Positions 17,342-25,417 of a DNA stretch of 64,000 nucleotides are shown here, one piece after another (the stretch's first letter is position 1; every line of letters starts with the position of its first letter). The notes below the pieces were generated by a model. The model saw only the letters and a list, made by a program, of their open reading frames with translations. It was not told where the DNA came from and ran no database searches. The translations under genes and the position numbers were made by a program. Origin of the DNA: Paraburkholderia sp. BCC1885 (GTDB taxonomy: Bacteria; Pseudomonadota; Gammaproteobacteria; Burkholderiales; Burkholderiaceae); NCBI RefSeq assembly GCF_900996235.1, contig NZ_CAAJGM010000208.1, forward strand, positions 682,001-746,000, read 5' to 3'.

Positions 17342-19039
17342 GTGCCGGTGTACAACAGCAATAACAAACTCGTGTCGCAATCTCATCATGAATCAACGGG
17401 AAGCTCGATGTTCCCGCGCCCCATCACGCAAATGGCGACACACATCGGCAAGCGTTGCCTGTTGCTATGCGCCACAGCGGCACTTTTGACCGCCTGCGCA
17501 AGCCGGCCGCCAGCCGCTTCGTTCGACCGTCCGGTCACGCACGCCCTGCCCACTTCGACATCGACCGCACTCAGCACGGCCCTGGCGCCTGTCGAGCTTG
17601 CGCATCCCGGCGAATCGGGTTTTCGCGTGCTCTCGGACGGCACCGAAGCATTGCAGATGCGCATTGCGCTCGCCCGCGCCGCGACCAAAACGCTCGATAT
17701 GCAGTACTACATTGCCAACGAGGACACCACCGGCAAGCTGCTGCTCGGCGCCGCGCTCTACGCGGCGGATCACGGCGTGCGCGTGCGCATGCTGGTCGAC
17801 GACCTGAACTTCAAGGACATCGACGACGTAATGGCCGGACTGAACTCGCATCCCAACATCGAAGTGCGCGTGTTCAATCCATTTGGCAGCACGCATCGCA
17901 GCGTATTCGAACGCACCACCAATCTGCTGACCAGGATCGACCAGTTCACGCGCCGCATGCATAACAAGGCGATGATCGCGGACAACCAGCTGGCGATCGT
18001 CGGCGGCCGCAATCTCGGCGACGAATACTTCAGCGCCAGCACGACGCTGCAATTCCGCGATCTCGACGTGCTGGCCGCCGGCCCCGTCACCGCCGACGTC
18101 TCCGCGAGTTTCGACGAGTACTGGAACAGCGCCGGAGCCTATCCGTTGAAGGCGCTCAATCATCAGAACTTCTCGGCGCAGGAACTGGACGCCACCCGCG
18201 ACGCCTTGCGCGAGCACTGGCGCACCAACGCCGATCCCTATAACGCCAAGCCTTTGAATGCGACGCCGCTCGCCACACAGATCGCGAATAATTCACTCGG
18301 CCTGATCTGGGCGCCGGCGGAATTCAAGGCCGACACGCCGGGCAAGATCGACCAGCCGTCGCCGGATTACGTGAGCCCACCGATGCAACGGCTCGCGGAC
18401 CTGATGAAGGACGCGCAGACGGACTTTCTGGTGGTGTCGCCGTATTTCGTGCCGCACGATGCGGGCGTGCAGGCACTCGCGCAACTGACGCACCGCGGCG
18501 TGCGGGTGGCGGTGCTGACCAACTCGCTCGCCGCGACCGACGCCGTCGCCGTGCAGGCCGGCTACAGCCCGTACCGCGTGCCGCTGCTGCAAGACGGCGT
18601 CGAGCTGTATGAGTTCAAGCCGGAGCAGAACAACAGTCCGCGGGTGTCGGTGGCGGGTTCGGGTTCGCGCGCCAGCCTGCATGCGAAAACCTACGTGCTC
18701 GACCGCAAGATTCTCGTCATCGGCTCGATGAATCTCGATCCGCGTTCGACCAATCTGAACACGGAACTGGCGCTGTTCATCCACAGCCCGGAGCTGGCCG
18801 GCCAGGTCGCCACTCTGTTCGATCGCGCCACGACGCCCGAAGTCAGCTTTCGTGTGACGCTCGCGACGCCTGCACAACTCGCCGGACTCAGCTACATTGG
18901 TGCGCCGCAGTCGCAGCTTGTCTGGACCGACGTCGAGAACGGCATGCAGCGCACCTACAGCGTCGACCCGCAAGCCGGTTTTTACCGGAATCTGATGACG
19001 GGTCTATTCTTGCTATTGCCAGTCCAGGGACAGCTTTGA
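17342..19039 (+). CDS. Phospholipase D family lipoprotein (cardiolipin synthase-like)
   Basis: 565 residues with two HKD catalytic motifs: His207-Lys209-Asp214 in MHNKAMIADNQLAIVGGRN and a second beginning at about His447 in LHAKTYVLDRKILVIGSMN. Such pairs hydrolyse or transfer phosphatidyl groups. A lipobox (LLTAC, Cys52) predicts a lipid-anchored envelope protein. The GTG at 17342 has a perfect GGAGG 6 bp upstream, so it was chosen although it puts about 38 residues before the lipoprotein signal. ATG codons at 17408 and 17432 would give a normal signal length but have poor ribosome-binding sites. fumC follows after 94 bp. Confidence 0.88.
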   Translation: MPVYNSNNKLVSQSHHESTGSSMFPRPITQMATHIGKRCLLLCATAALLTACASRPPAASFDRPVTHALPTSTSTALSTALAPVELAHPGESGFRVLSDGTEALQMRIALARAATKTLDMQYYIANEDTTGKLLLGAALYAADHGVRVRMLVDDLNFKDIDDVMAGLNSHPNIEVRVFNPFGSTHRSVFERTTNLLTRIDQFTRRMHNKAMIADNQLAIVGGRNLGDEYFSASTTLQFRDLDVLAAGPVTADVSASFDEYWNSAGAYPLKALNHQNFSAQELDATRDALREHWRTNADPYNAKPLNATPLATQIANNSLGLIWAPAEFKADTPGKIDQPSPDYVSPPMQRLADLMKDAQTDFLVVSPYFVPHDAGVQALAQLTHRGVRVAVLTNSLAATDAVAVQAGYSPYRVPLLQDGVELYEFKPEQNNSPRVSVAGSGSRASLHAKTYVLDRKILVIGSMNLDPRSTNLNTELALFIHSPELAGQVATLFDRATTPEVSFRVTLATPAQLAGLSYIGAPQSQLVWTDVENGMQRTYSVDPQAGFYRNLMTGLFLLLPVQGQL

Positions 19040-19133
19040 TCTGCGCCGTAGTTTGCGCCTTGATGTGTCCTCGCAGCAGCGGCGCGCAGGCCATCCGAAC
19101 CACGCAGTTATTCAGCAAAAGCGGAGTTGAACC

Positions 19134-20534
19134 ATGACCGAAGACGTACGAATGGAGCGCGACACGTTCGGCGAGATTGCCGTGCCGAACGCTCGTTTGT
19201 GGGGCGCGCAGACCCAGCGCTCGCTGCAGAACTTCAAAATTTCCACCGAGAAGCAGTCGCCCGAACTGATCACGGCGTTAGCCGTCATCAAGCGTGCGGC
19301 GGCTGAGGTCAATCTGGGCCTCGGCGTGCTCGAGGAAAGCAAGGCCCGCGCGATCATCGAGGCAGCGGACGAGATCATCGCGGGCAAGCATGCCGGCGAA
19401 TTTCCGCTAGCGGTGTGGCAAACCGGTTCCGGCACGCAGACCAACATGAACCTCAACGAGGTGATTGCGAACCGGGCCAGCGAGCTGATGGGCGGCGAGC
19501 GCGGCGAAGCCCGCAAAGTGCATCCGAACGACGACGTGAACCGCGGCCAGTCTTCCAACGACGTGTTTCCGACCGCCATGCACGTGGCGGCGGCGGTGGG
19601 CATCGTCAAGCATCTGGTGCCGGCGCTGAAGGTGCTGCGCGCGACGCTCGACAGCAAGGCGAAGGCGTTCGCGGGAATCGTCAAGATCGGCCGCACGCAC
19701 TTGCAGGATGCGACGCCGCTCACGCTCGGCCAGGAATTCTCCGGTTATGTCGCGCAACTCGACCACGGCATTCGCCACGTCGAAACGGCGCTGCCGCATC
19801 TGTACGAATTGGCGCAGGGCGGCACGGCGGTCGGCACGGGTCTGAATGCGCATCCGCAATTCGCGGACAAGGTCGCGGCCGCCATCGGCAAGCTGACGGG
19901 CGTGCCGTTCGTCTCGGCGCCGAACAAATTCGAAGTGATGGCCGCCGCCGACGCGCTAGTGTTCGCGCACGGCGCACTGAAGACCGTGGCGGCGAGCCTG
20001 ATGAAGATCGCCAACGACATCCGCTGGCTGGCGAGCGGCCCGCGTTGCGGCCTGGGCGAACTATCGATTCCGGAAAACGAACCGGGCAGCTCGATCATGC
20101 CGGGCAAGGTCAACCCGACCCAGTCCGAAGCCATGACCATGCTGTGCTGCCAGGTGTTCGGCAACGACGTCGCGGTGAATATGGGCGGCGCGAGCGGCAA
20201 TTTCGAGCTGAACGTGTTCCGTCCGATGATTGCGCACAACGTACTGCAATCGATCCGCCTGATCGCCGACGGCGCGCACAGCTTCAACGACAACTGCGCG
20301 GTGGGCATCGAGCCGAATCGGGAACGCATCGACACGCTGCTCAATGAGTCGCTGATGCTGGTGACGGCGCTCAATCCGCACATCGGCTACGACAAGGCCG
20401 CGAAGATCGCCAAGAAGGCGCACAAGGAAGGCACCACGCTCAAGGCATCCGCGCTGGCGCTCGGTTTTGTCACCGAGGAACAGTTCGACGAGTGGGTAAA
20501 GCCGCACGACATGGTCGGAAATACGGCGGGCTAA
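19134..20534 (+). CDS. fumC: Class II fumarate hydratase
   Basis: Iron-independent fumarase of the TCA cycle (fumarate + water to L-malate), homotetramer, cytosolic. The 466 residues match the family. The superfamily signature GSSIMPGKVNP, the substrate-site segment TGSGTQTNMN and the catalytic-His region GRTHLQDATPLTLGQE are present. GGAG lies about 8 bp before the ATG at 19134. A strong hairpin follows at 20605. As a class II enzyme it needs no Fe-S cluster and so tolerates oxidants. Confidence 0.97.
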   Translation: MTEDVRMERDTFGEIAVPNARLWGAQTQRSLQNFKISTEKQSPELITALAVIKRAAAEVNLGLGVLEESKARAIIEAADEIIAGKHAGEFPLAVWQTGSGTQTNMNLNEVIANRASELMGGERGEARKVHPNDDVNRGQSSNDVFPTAMHVAAAVGIVKHLVPALKVLRATLDSKAKAFAGIVKIGRTHLQDATPLTLGQEFSGYVAQLDHGIRHVETALPHLYELAQGGTAVGTGLNAHPQFADKVAAAIGKLTGVPFVSAPNKFEVMAAADALVFAHGALKTVAASLMKIANDIRWLASGPRCGLGELSIPENEPGSSIMPGKVNPTQSEAMTMLCCQVFGNDVAVNMGGASGNFELNVFRPMIAHNVLQSIRLIADGAHSFNDNCAVGIEPNRERIDTLLNESLMLVTALNPHIGYDKAAKIAKKAHKEGTTLKASALALGFVTEEQFDEWVKPHDMVGNTAG

Positions 20535-20604
20535 GCTGGGCTGAGCCAGGCTCAGCCGCGCCGGTTCGCGCCGATCCGCCTTGCGGATGGCACCGATGAC
20601 GCAC

Positions 20605-20645
20605 AAGCGCCGCGCCGGTCGTCGTGACCGGCGCGGCGCTTGTTC
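20605..20645 (+). terminator. Hairpin terminator between convergent fumC and thioesterase genes
   Basis: Perfect 16-bp stem AAGCGCCGCGCCGGTC / GACCGGCGCGGCGCTT around a 5-nt loop (20621-20625), followed on the + strand by TGTTCTTT. The T-run is weak but the stem is very strong, so it probably ends fumC. Confidence 0.75.
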
Positions 20646-20688
20646 TTTGCGGCTGCCTGCTTTTAAAAAGCCGGGGACGGCCTGACGC

Positions 20689-21195
20689 CTAGATCTTGCC
20701 CTGCGCGACTTCTTCCGGCTTGAGTTCGACGATGGCGTCGAGCGCTTCCTTCACGTCCAGCGCGTATTTGGCGAGGCGCTTCTGCTCGTCGGTCTCGGGG
20801 ACGAAAGCCGGCACCGGCACGGGATGGCCATTTTCGTTGACCGCCACCATCACGACGAGGCAATCGGTGGTCTGCATCAGCTCGCCGCCTTTCGGATCGC
20901 CCGCCTGCACCGACACATGAATGTGCATGCTGGTGCGGCCGGTATTGACGACGCGCGCCCGCAGTTCGACCAGATTACCGACGAGGATTGGCCGGCGAAA
21001 GCGGATATTGCCGACGCTGACCGTCACGCAATAGCGCCCCGACCAGACGGCGGCGCACGCGTAGGCGGTTTCGTCGATCCACTTCATCAGCGCGCCTCCG
21101 TGCACCTTGCCGCCGAAGTTGACCGAGGTCGGCTCGGCAAGAAAGCGGAACGTGGTTTCAGAACGGTCCAGCGGCGCGGCGGAAGGGGTGCTCAT
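20689..21195 (-). CDS. Acyl-CoA thioesterase, hotdog fold
   Basis: 168 residues of the acyl-CoA hydrolase (YciA/ACOT) family: acyl-CoA + water to fatty acid + CoA. The segment NFGGKVHGGALMKWIDETA holds the conserved hotdog helix and acidic residue. The central HIHVSVQAGDP and VVMVAVNENGHPVPVP are also typical. The ATG at 21193-21195 has GGAG about 6 bp upstream and removes 17 non-conserved residues of the longer frame. It converges on fumC; chain-length preference cannot be read. Confidence 0.9.
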   Translation of the reverse strand: MSTPSAAPLDRSETTFRFLAEPTSVNFGGKVHGGALMKWIDETAYACAAVWSGRYCVTVSVGNIRFRRPILVGNLVELRARVVNTGRTSMHIHVSVQAGDPKGGELMQTTDCLVVMVAVNENGHPVPVPAFVPETDEQKRLAKYALDVKEALDAIVELKPEEVAQGKI

Positions 21196-21430
21196 CTTGA
21201 CTCCGGTCAAACAGTGTGTCGAAAGGAGCCGATTATACGAGCGCAATTTTGACTGCGGCGTGCCGGGCGGTCGGTAAGGGTGTTTTGTTGTACGGGAAAC
21301 AGGCGAACCGGCGAGGCCGGAATGATCCGGACGTGAGCGGCACGCCGTCCGGCGACGTCCAAAGGCGCGTCAGCTGCTGGCGCCACGGACGGCGCGCCGA
21401 CCCGGCCTGCCCCTACAGGCACGGAAAGCC

Positions 21431-22567
21431 TCAGCGGACCGGTTGCGCCGCGGCAAAGCGCTCGCGGTAATCGAGCGGCAGCACGCCGAACCGCCGCATG
21501 AAGGCGCGCCGCAGATTCTGCTCGCTGCCGAACCCGCACTCCAGCGCGATCCGTTTGAGCGGCCGGCGCGATTCGGCCAGCCAGCGCGACGCAGCCTCCA
21601 GACGCAATGCCGCGACCGTCCGCGCCGGCGTGCGGCCCACCTCGTCCACATAGCGGCGCGCGAAGGTACGCGGACTCATGCGGGTGCGTTCCGCGAGCCG
21701 TTCGACTGACAGGTCGTCGCGCAGATTCGCGGCCATCCAGCTATGCAAGGCCTCGAACGGCCCGCCCGCCGACGCCTGCGCCGCGAGCGCCGCGCTGAAC
21801 TGCGACTGACCGCCCGGCCGCTTCATGAACACCACCAGCCGGCGCGCCGCCTGCATGGCGACCGCGTGGCCGAGATCCTCTTCGATCAGGGCCAGCGCGA
21901 GGTCGATGCCGGCCGTCACGCCTGCCGAGGTCCAGACGGCGCGGCCGTCGCGCACGTCGCGGATGAAGATGGGATCGGCGTCGACCTCGACTGTCGGGAA
22001 GCGCCGCGCCAGTTGCGCCGCGTCGCGCCAATGCGTGGTGGCGCGGCGGCCGTCCAGCAGCCCGGCGGCGGCCAGATAGAACGCGCCTGTGCATACCGAG
22101 CACACCCGCCGCACCTGCGGCGCGCGGCGCGCCAGCCACGCGACCAGTTCAGGCTGCAGCGGCGCGCCGTCGTCGACTGGCACGCCGGGAACGATCAGCG
22201 TGTCGATCGGCTCGTCGTCGAGCGCGTCCAGACGCGTGGTCACGACCGGCAGGCCCGGAAAAGTCTGCAGGACGCCGCCGTCGATCGAGGCTACGGTCGT
22301 GCGATAAGCCGTCGCGGCACCATCGTGCAACGCGAGCGGCGCGCCCGCCGCAGCCGCCGCAACCGTCAGCTCGGCGCGCCAGAAGGCCTCGAGCGGGCCG
22401 CAGGCGTCGAGCAGCACCAGTTCCGGCGCCACGGCGAACACGACGTGGCGCGCCCTGGGCGCCACGCCCGGCTGCGCTGCGTCGCGCTCGTCCCCGCCTT
22501 CCGGCCGAGGCGATTCAACAGATTCCAAAGCCGGTTCCAAAGCCGCCACTCGAAACGAAGCAACCAT
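21431..22567 (-). CDS. GlxA-type transcriptional regulator (DJ-1/PfpI domain plus AraC HTH)
   Basis: 378 residues. The first half (about 40-230) is a DJ-1/PfpI-like domain; the elbow motif SVCTGAFYLAAAGLLDG carries Cys159 where family nucleophiles sit. The second half holds an AraC-type double HTH (LSVERLAERTRMSPRTFARRY and LKRIALECGFGSEQNLRRAF). Regulators of this build control amine, choline/carnitine or arginine catabolism, but no such genes lie here. The nearest gene, an MFS exporter 55 bp upstream in the same direction, may be co-transcribed. ATG at 22565-22567. Confidence 0.9.
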   Translation of the reverse strand: MVASFRVAALEPALESVESPRPEGGDERDAAQPGVAPRARHVVFAVAPELVLLDACGPLEAFWRAELTVAAAAAGAPLALHDGAATAYRTTVASIDGGVLQTFPGLPVVTTRLDALDDEPIDTLIVPGVPVDDGAPLQPELVAWLARRAPQVRRVCSVCTGAFYLAAAGLLDGRRATTHWRDAAQLARRFPTVEVDADPIFIRDVRDGRAVWTSAGVTAGIDLALALIEEDLGHAVAMQAARRLVVFMKRPGGQSQFSAALAAQASAGGPFEALHSWMAANLRDDLSVERLAERTRMSPRTFARRYVDEVGRTPARTVAALRLEAASRWLAESRRPLKRIALECGFGSEQNLRRAFMRRFGVLPLDYRERFAAAQPVR

Positions 22568-22622
22568 CAGCGTTTTTCCTCAATCCTCAGTCGAACCATT
22601 CGGCAATTTGCCGCCGCCACGT

Positions 22623-23942
22623 TCACGACGACACCCACGCCGCCTGCCGCGAACGCGACCAGCCATAGCCTAGCGTCGCCAGCGCGGCGAGCGCCAGAAA
22701 CGGAAAGATCGCCGCGTTGATCATCGCCCAGCCGAAGTGCGCGAGCAGTTGCCCCGCGAACAGCGAGCCGAGCGCCGAGCACGCGAAGGTGGTGAATTCG
22801 CTCGTCGCCTGCGTCCTGGCGCGCTCGGACGGCCGGTACGACTGCGCCAGCAGTGTCGTGCCGCCCACGAACATGAAATTCCAGCCCACCCCGAGACAGG
22901 CCAGCGCCGCGTAGAAATGCGCCAGGTCAGTCGAGCGCAGCGCGAACACGCCGCACAGCGCCGACAGCACGATCCCACAGCCGATCACGCGCAGCACCCC
23001 GAAGCGCTGGATCAGGCGCGCCGAGAACAGCGACGGCGCGAACATGCCGACCAGATGCCACTGGATGATCTGCGCGCCGTCGCCGATGGTGTGGCCGCAG
23101 GCGAGCGCGGCGATCGGCGTCGCGGTCATCACGAACATCATCACCGCGTAGCCGAGAGCGTTATTTGCCAGCGCGGCGACGAAAATCGGCTGCCGGACGA
23201 TCTGACCGAGCGGACGCGGCGCTTCTGCGGCGCACGCCCCAGCCATGCCGGCGTGCGTGGACGGCGCGGCGTCGCGATAGGCCAGCGCCAGCAACGCCAG
23301 CGAGATCAGCCCCAGCAGCGTGACCAGCGCATACGAGCCGGCGAACGCGACCGGCGCGAGCCAGTCCTTGCTCCATGCGGCGAGCAGCGGCCCGAGCACG
23401 GCGGCGACCACGCCGCCCGTCAGCACCGTCGAAATGGCGCGGCTTTTGGCGGGCACGGCGACCGCATCGGCGGCAGCGAGCCGGTAATACTGCGCGAAGG
23501 CCTGGAACACGCCGACCGTCGCGGTGCCCGCGCAGAACGCCCAGAAGCTGTGATGGAAGATCGCCCACACCGAAATCGAGCCGCCCAGCGAACCCACGCC
23601 CGCGCCGAGCAGAAAGCCCGCGCGTCGTCCGATACGCGCCATCAGGAAGGAGGCGAGGATCGTCGTCAGCGCGGCGGCCACGGTGATCAGCGAAAACGGC
23701 AGTGTGGCGAAGGCTTTGTCGTCGGCGAGGTTGTAGCCGACCAGACCGGTCAGTGTCAGATCGATCGAGACCGAGGACGTGTAGAGCGCCTGGCAGACCG
23801 CCAGCACGCCGGTGCCGCGCCAGCGGCCCGGTTGCTCCGGGGCGGCCTGCTGGCCTGAGTCTGCTGTGGGAATGGCGGCGACCGTTCCCGTGCGGGGGCG
23901 GAATCCGGAACTGGCTAGGGAAACCACAGACTGTGACGACAT
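22623..23942 (-). CDS. MFS transporter
   Basis: 439 residues, twelve predicted membrane helices and an about 45-residue hydrophilic N-terminal tail. The loop after helix 2 reads MARIGRRAGF, matching the MFS motif A region. Helix pairs and the central loop (about 215-235) are in normal places. Substrate unknown. The ATG at 23940-23942 has GAGG about 8 bp upstream; an alternative TTG two codons earlier is less likely. It is transcribed toward the GlxA-type regulator, and this regulator-exporter pair suggests a shared response. Confidence 0.88.
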   Translation of the reverse strand: MSSQSVVSLASSGFRPRTGTVAAIPTADSGQQAAPEQPGRWRGTGVLAVCQALYTSSVSIDLTLTGLVGYNLADDKAFATLPFSLITVAAALTTILASFLMARIGRRAGFLLGAGVGSLGGSISVWAIFHHSFWAFCAGTATVGVFQAFAQYYRLAAADAVAVPAKSRAISTVLTGGVVAAVLGPLLAAWSKDWLAPVAFAGSYALVTLLGLISLALLALAYRDAAPSTHAGMAGACAAEAPRPLGQIVRQPIFVAALANNALGYAVMMFVMTATPIAALACGHTIGDGAQIIQWHLVGMFAPSLFSARLIQRFGVLRVIGCGIVLSALCGVFALRSTDLAHFYAALACLGVGWNFMFVGGTTLLAQSYRPSERARTQATSEFTTFACSALGSLFAGQLLAHFGWAMINAAIFPFLALAALATLGYGWSRSRQAAWVSS

Positions 23943-24100
23943 CGGCAAGCCTCGCGTTGCTGGAAGAACGAAGCCTGATCGTCACATGGCAGACGTTGGC
24001 AGAAGTGACAATGATGCATCAATTCCTGCCACACGTCGTGGACCGCCTGAAAAACTCGTGGCGCGGCGAAACGAATCATCCACGCCGCACAGCGTGGCCC

Positions 24101-24244
24101 CTATTTGCTGTGATAGGAAAGACCTTCGTCGATCGTGCCGTACATCGTGATGCCGCTCGAATCCGCGCTCGGGGGCGCCGAGCCGCCTTGTGCGCAGGCG
24201 GCACACAGCAGCGCGGTAGCGGCAAGGGCTAACAGAAGTTTCAT
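24101..24244 (-). CDS. 47-residue lipoprotein with a porin-like C-terminal motif
   Basis: Short gene starting with ATG at 24242-24244 and ending TAG at 24101-24103. The product opens MKLLLALAATALLCAAC: a signal peptide with a lipobox-like LCAAC. The mature part is only about 30 residues and ends SSGITMYGTIDEGLSYHSK. That ending strongly resembles the first beta-strand of Burkholderiales trimeric porins (pattern SSVTLYGxIDxGLxY). It could be a tiny envelope lipoprotein or the remnant of a porin-derived gene. It lies between the MFS gene (leftward) and the ArsR-like gene (rightward). GAAA/CCCC-type sequence upstream gives no strong ribosome-binding site. Confidence 0.65.
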   Translation of the reverse strand: MKLLLALAATALLCAACAQGGSAPPSADSSGITMYGTIDEGLSYHSK

Positions 24245-24504
24245 GGGGAAAGGGGTCTCCGGATGCAGGTTTTGATTCTAGCCTGGTGGGCTCATGGCGC
24301 GCGCAAGCGCGGCGCGGACGGCTGCCGTGCTTTTCTTTGCCTCGCCGCACCTCACCGCGCCGCCGGTGCTTGCCCCAGCCCGCTTCGCCGCCGACCGGCC
24401 ATTCGCATCCCACATTTCACGTCAACCCGAAACGTCGAATACCACGCTCCGATATAGTGAAGAGGTCGACGAGCGCGCACGCGCGCCAGCCTCAGGAGCC
24501 ATTC

Positions 24505-25221
24505 ATGTCCGCTTTGCTTTCCGATGAACACAACCACTTTCCAGGCTTGAGCCGGATCGGCGCCCTGCTCGCCGACCCCGGCCGCGCCGCCATGCTCTGG
24601 GCGTTGATGGACGGCAGCGCGCGCCCGGCCGGCGAACTGACCATGGTGGCCGGCCTCTCGCCCTCCGCAGCCAGCGCCCATCTGGCGCGTCTGACCGAAG
24701 GCGGCCTGCTGGCCGTCGAAGTGCGCGGCCGGCATCGCTACTTCCGGATTGCGTCGGCGGATATCGCGGCGTCAATCGAAGCGCTCGCCAACGTCGCGCA
24801 GGCAAGCGCGTCGCAGCGCACGACGCCGCGTCCGGCGCGCACCGTGCCCGTCGACATGCGCTACGCCCGCACCTGCTACGACCACATGGCCGGCGAACTG
24901 TCCGTGCAGCTATTCGAGCAGATGCTGAGCCACGAGCTGCTGAGCCTGCACGGCAACGCCCTCGAAGCCACCGCGGACGGCGTGGCCCAACTCGCCGCGT
25001 GGGGAATCGACGCAGCGGGCCAGCGCAGCCGCCGGCGCCGCTTCGCGTGCACCTGCCCGGACTGGAGCGTGCGCCGTCCGCATCTGGGCGGCGCGCTCGG
25101 CGCCGCGCTGCTCGACGCCTGGTCGACGCATGGCTGGGTGGAGCGCACCGAACGGCCGCGCATCCTCAGAGTGACGCCCGCCGGGCATCAGCATTTCAAC
25201 GAATTTTTGCAGCCCTCCTGA
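24505..25221 (+). CDS. ArsR-type winged-helix transcriptional regulator
   Basis: 238 residues, longer than a classic ArsR repressor. Residues about 15-95 form a winged helix (LADPGRAAMLWALMDGSARP, then LSPSAASAHLARLTEGGLLA and the wing VEVRGRHRYFRIA). The C-terminal half has a Cys-containing segment CYDHMAGELSVQLFEQM and CTCPDWSVRRPHLGGALGA, which occurs in a group of ArsR-like proteins with an added ligand domain. AGGAG lies 8 bp before the ATG at 24505. Metal or redox sensing is possible through the cysteines, but no target gene is adjacent. Confidence 0.85.
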   Translation: MSALLSDEHNHFPGLSRIGALLADPGRAAMLWALMDGSARPAGELTMVAGLSPSAASAHLARLTEGGLLAVEVRGRHRYFRIASADIAASIEALANVAQASASQRTTPRPARTVPVDMRYARTCYDHMAGELSVQLFEQMLSHELLSLHGNALEATADGVAQLAAWGIDAAGQRSRRRRFACTCPDWSVRRPHLGGALGAALLDAWSTHGWVERTERPRILRVTPAGHQHFNEFLQPS

Positions 25222-25417
25222 CCCGGATGCAGGAGGGCCGCGCCGGACCGCCGGGTTCGGGTCAGGTCCAGCGAGAATCGCCAAACAACCGGCACGGCAA
25301 CACGTTTTGTTACACGCAAGCCAGGGAGGCTTACAAATGTCGACGCCTTGAAACAGGCCCCAACGGTAGAGTGTTTTCACGGATGCAACAACGAAGCGTC
25401 CGTTTGAGAGACACACC

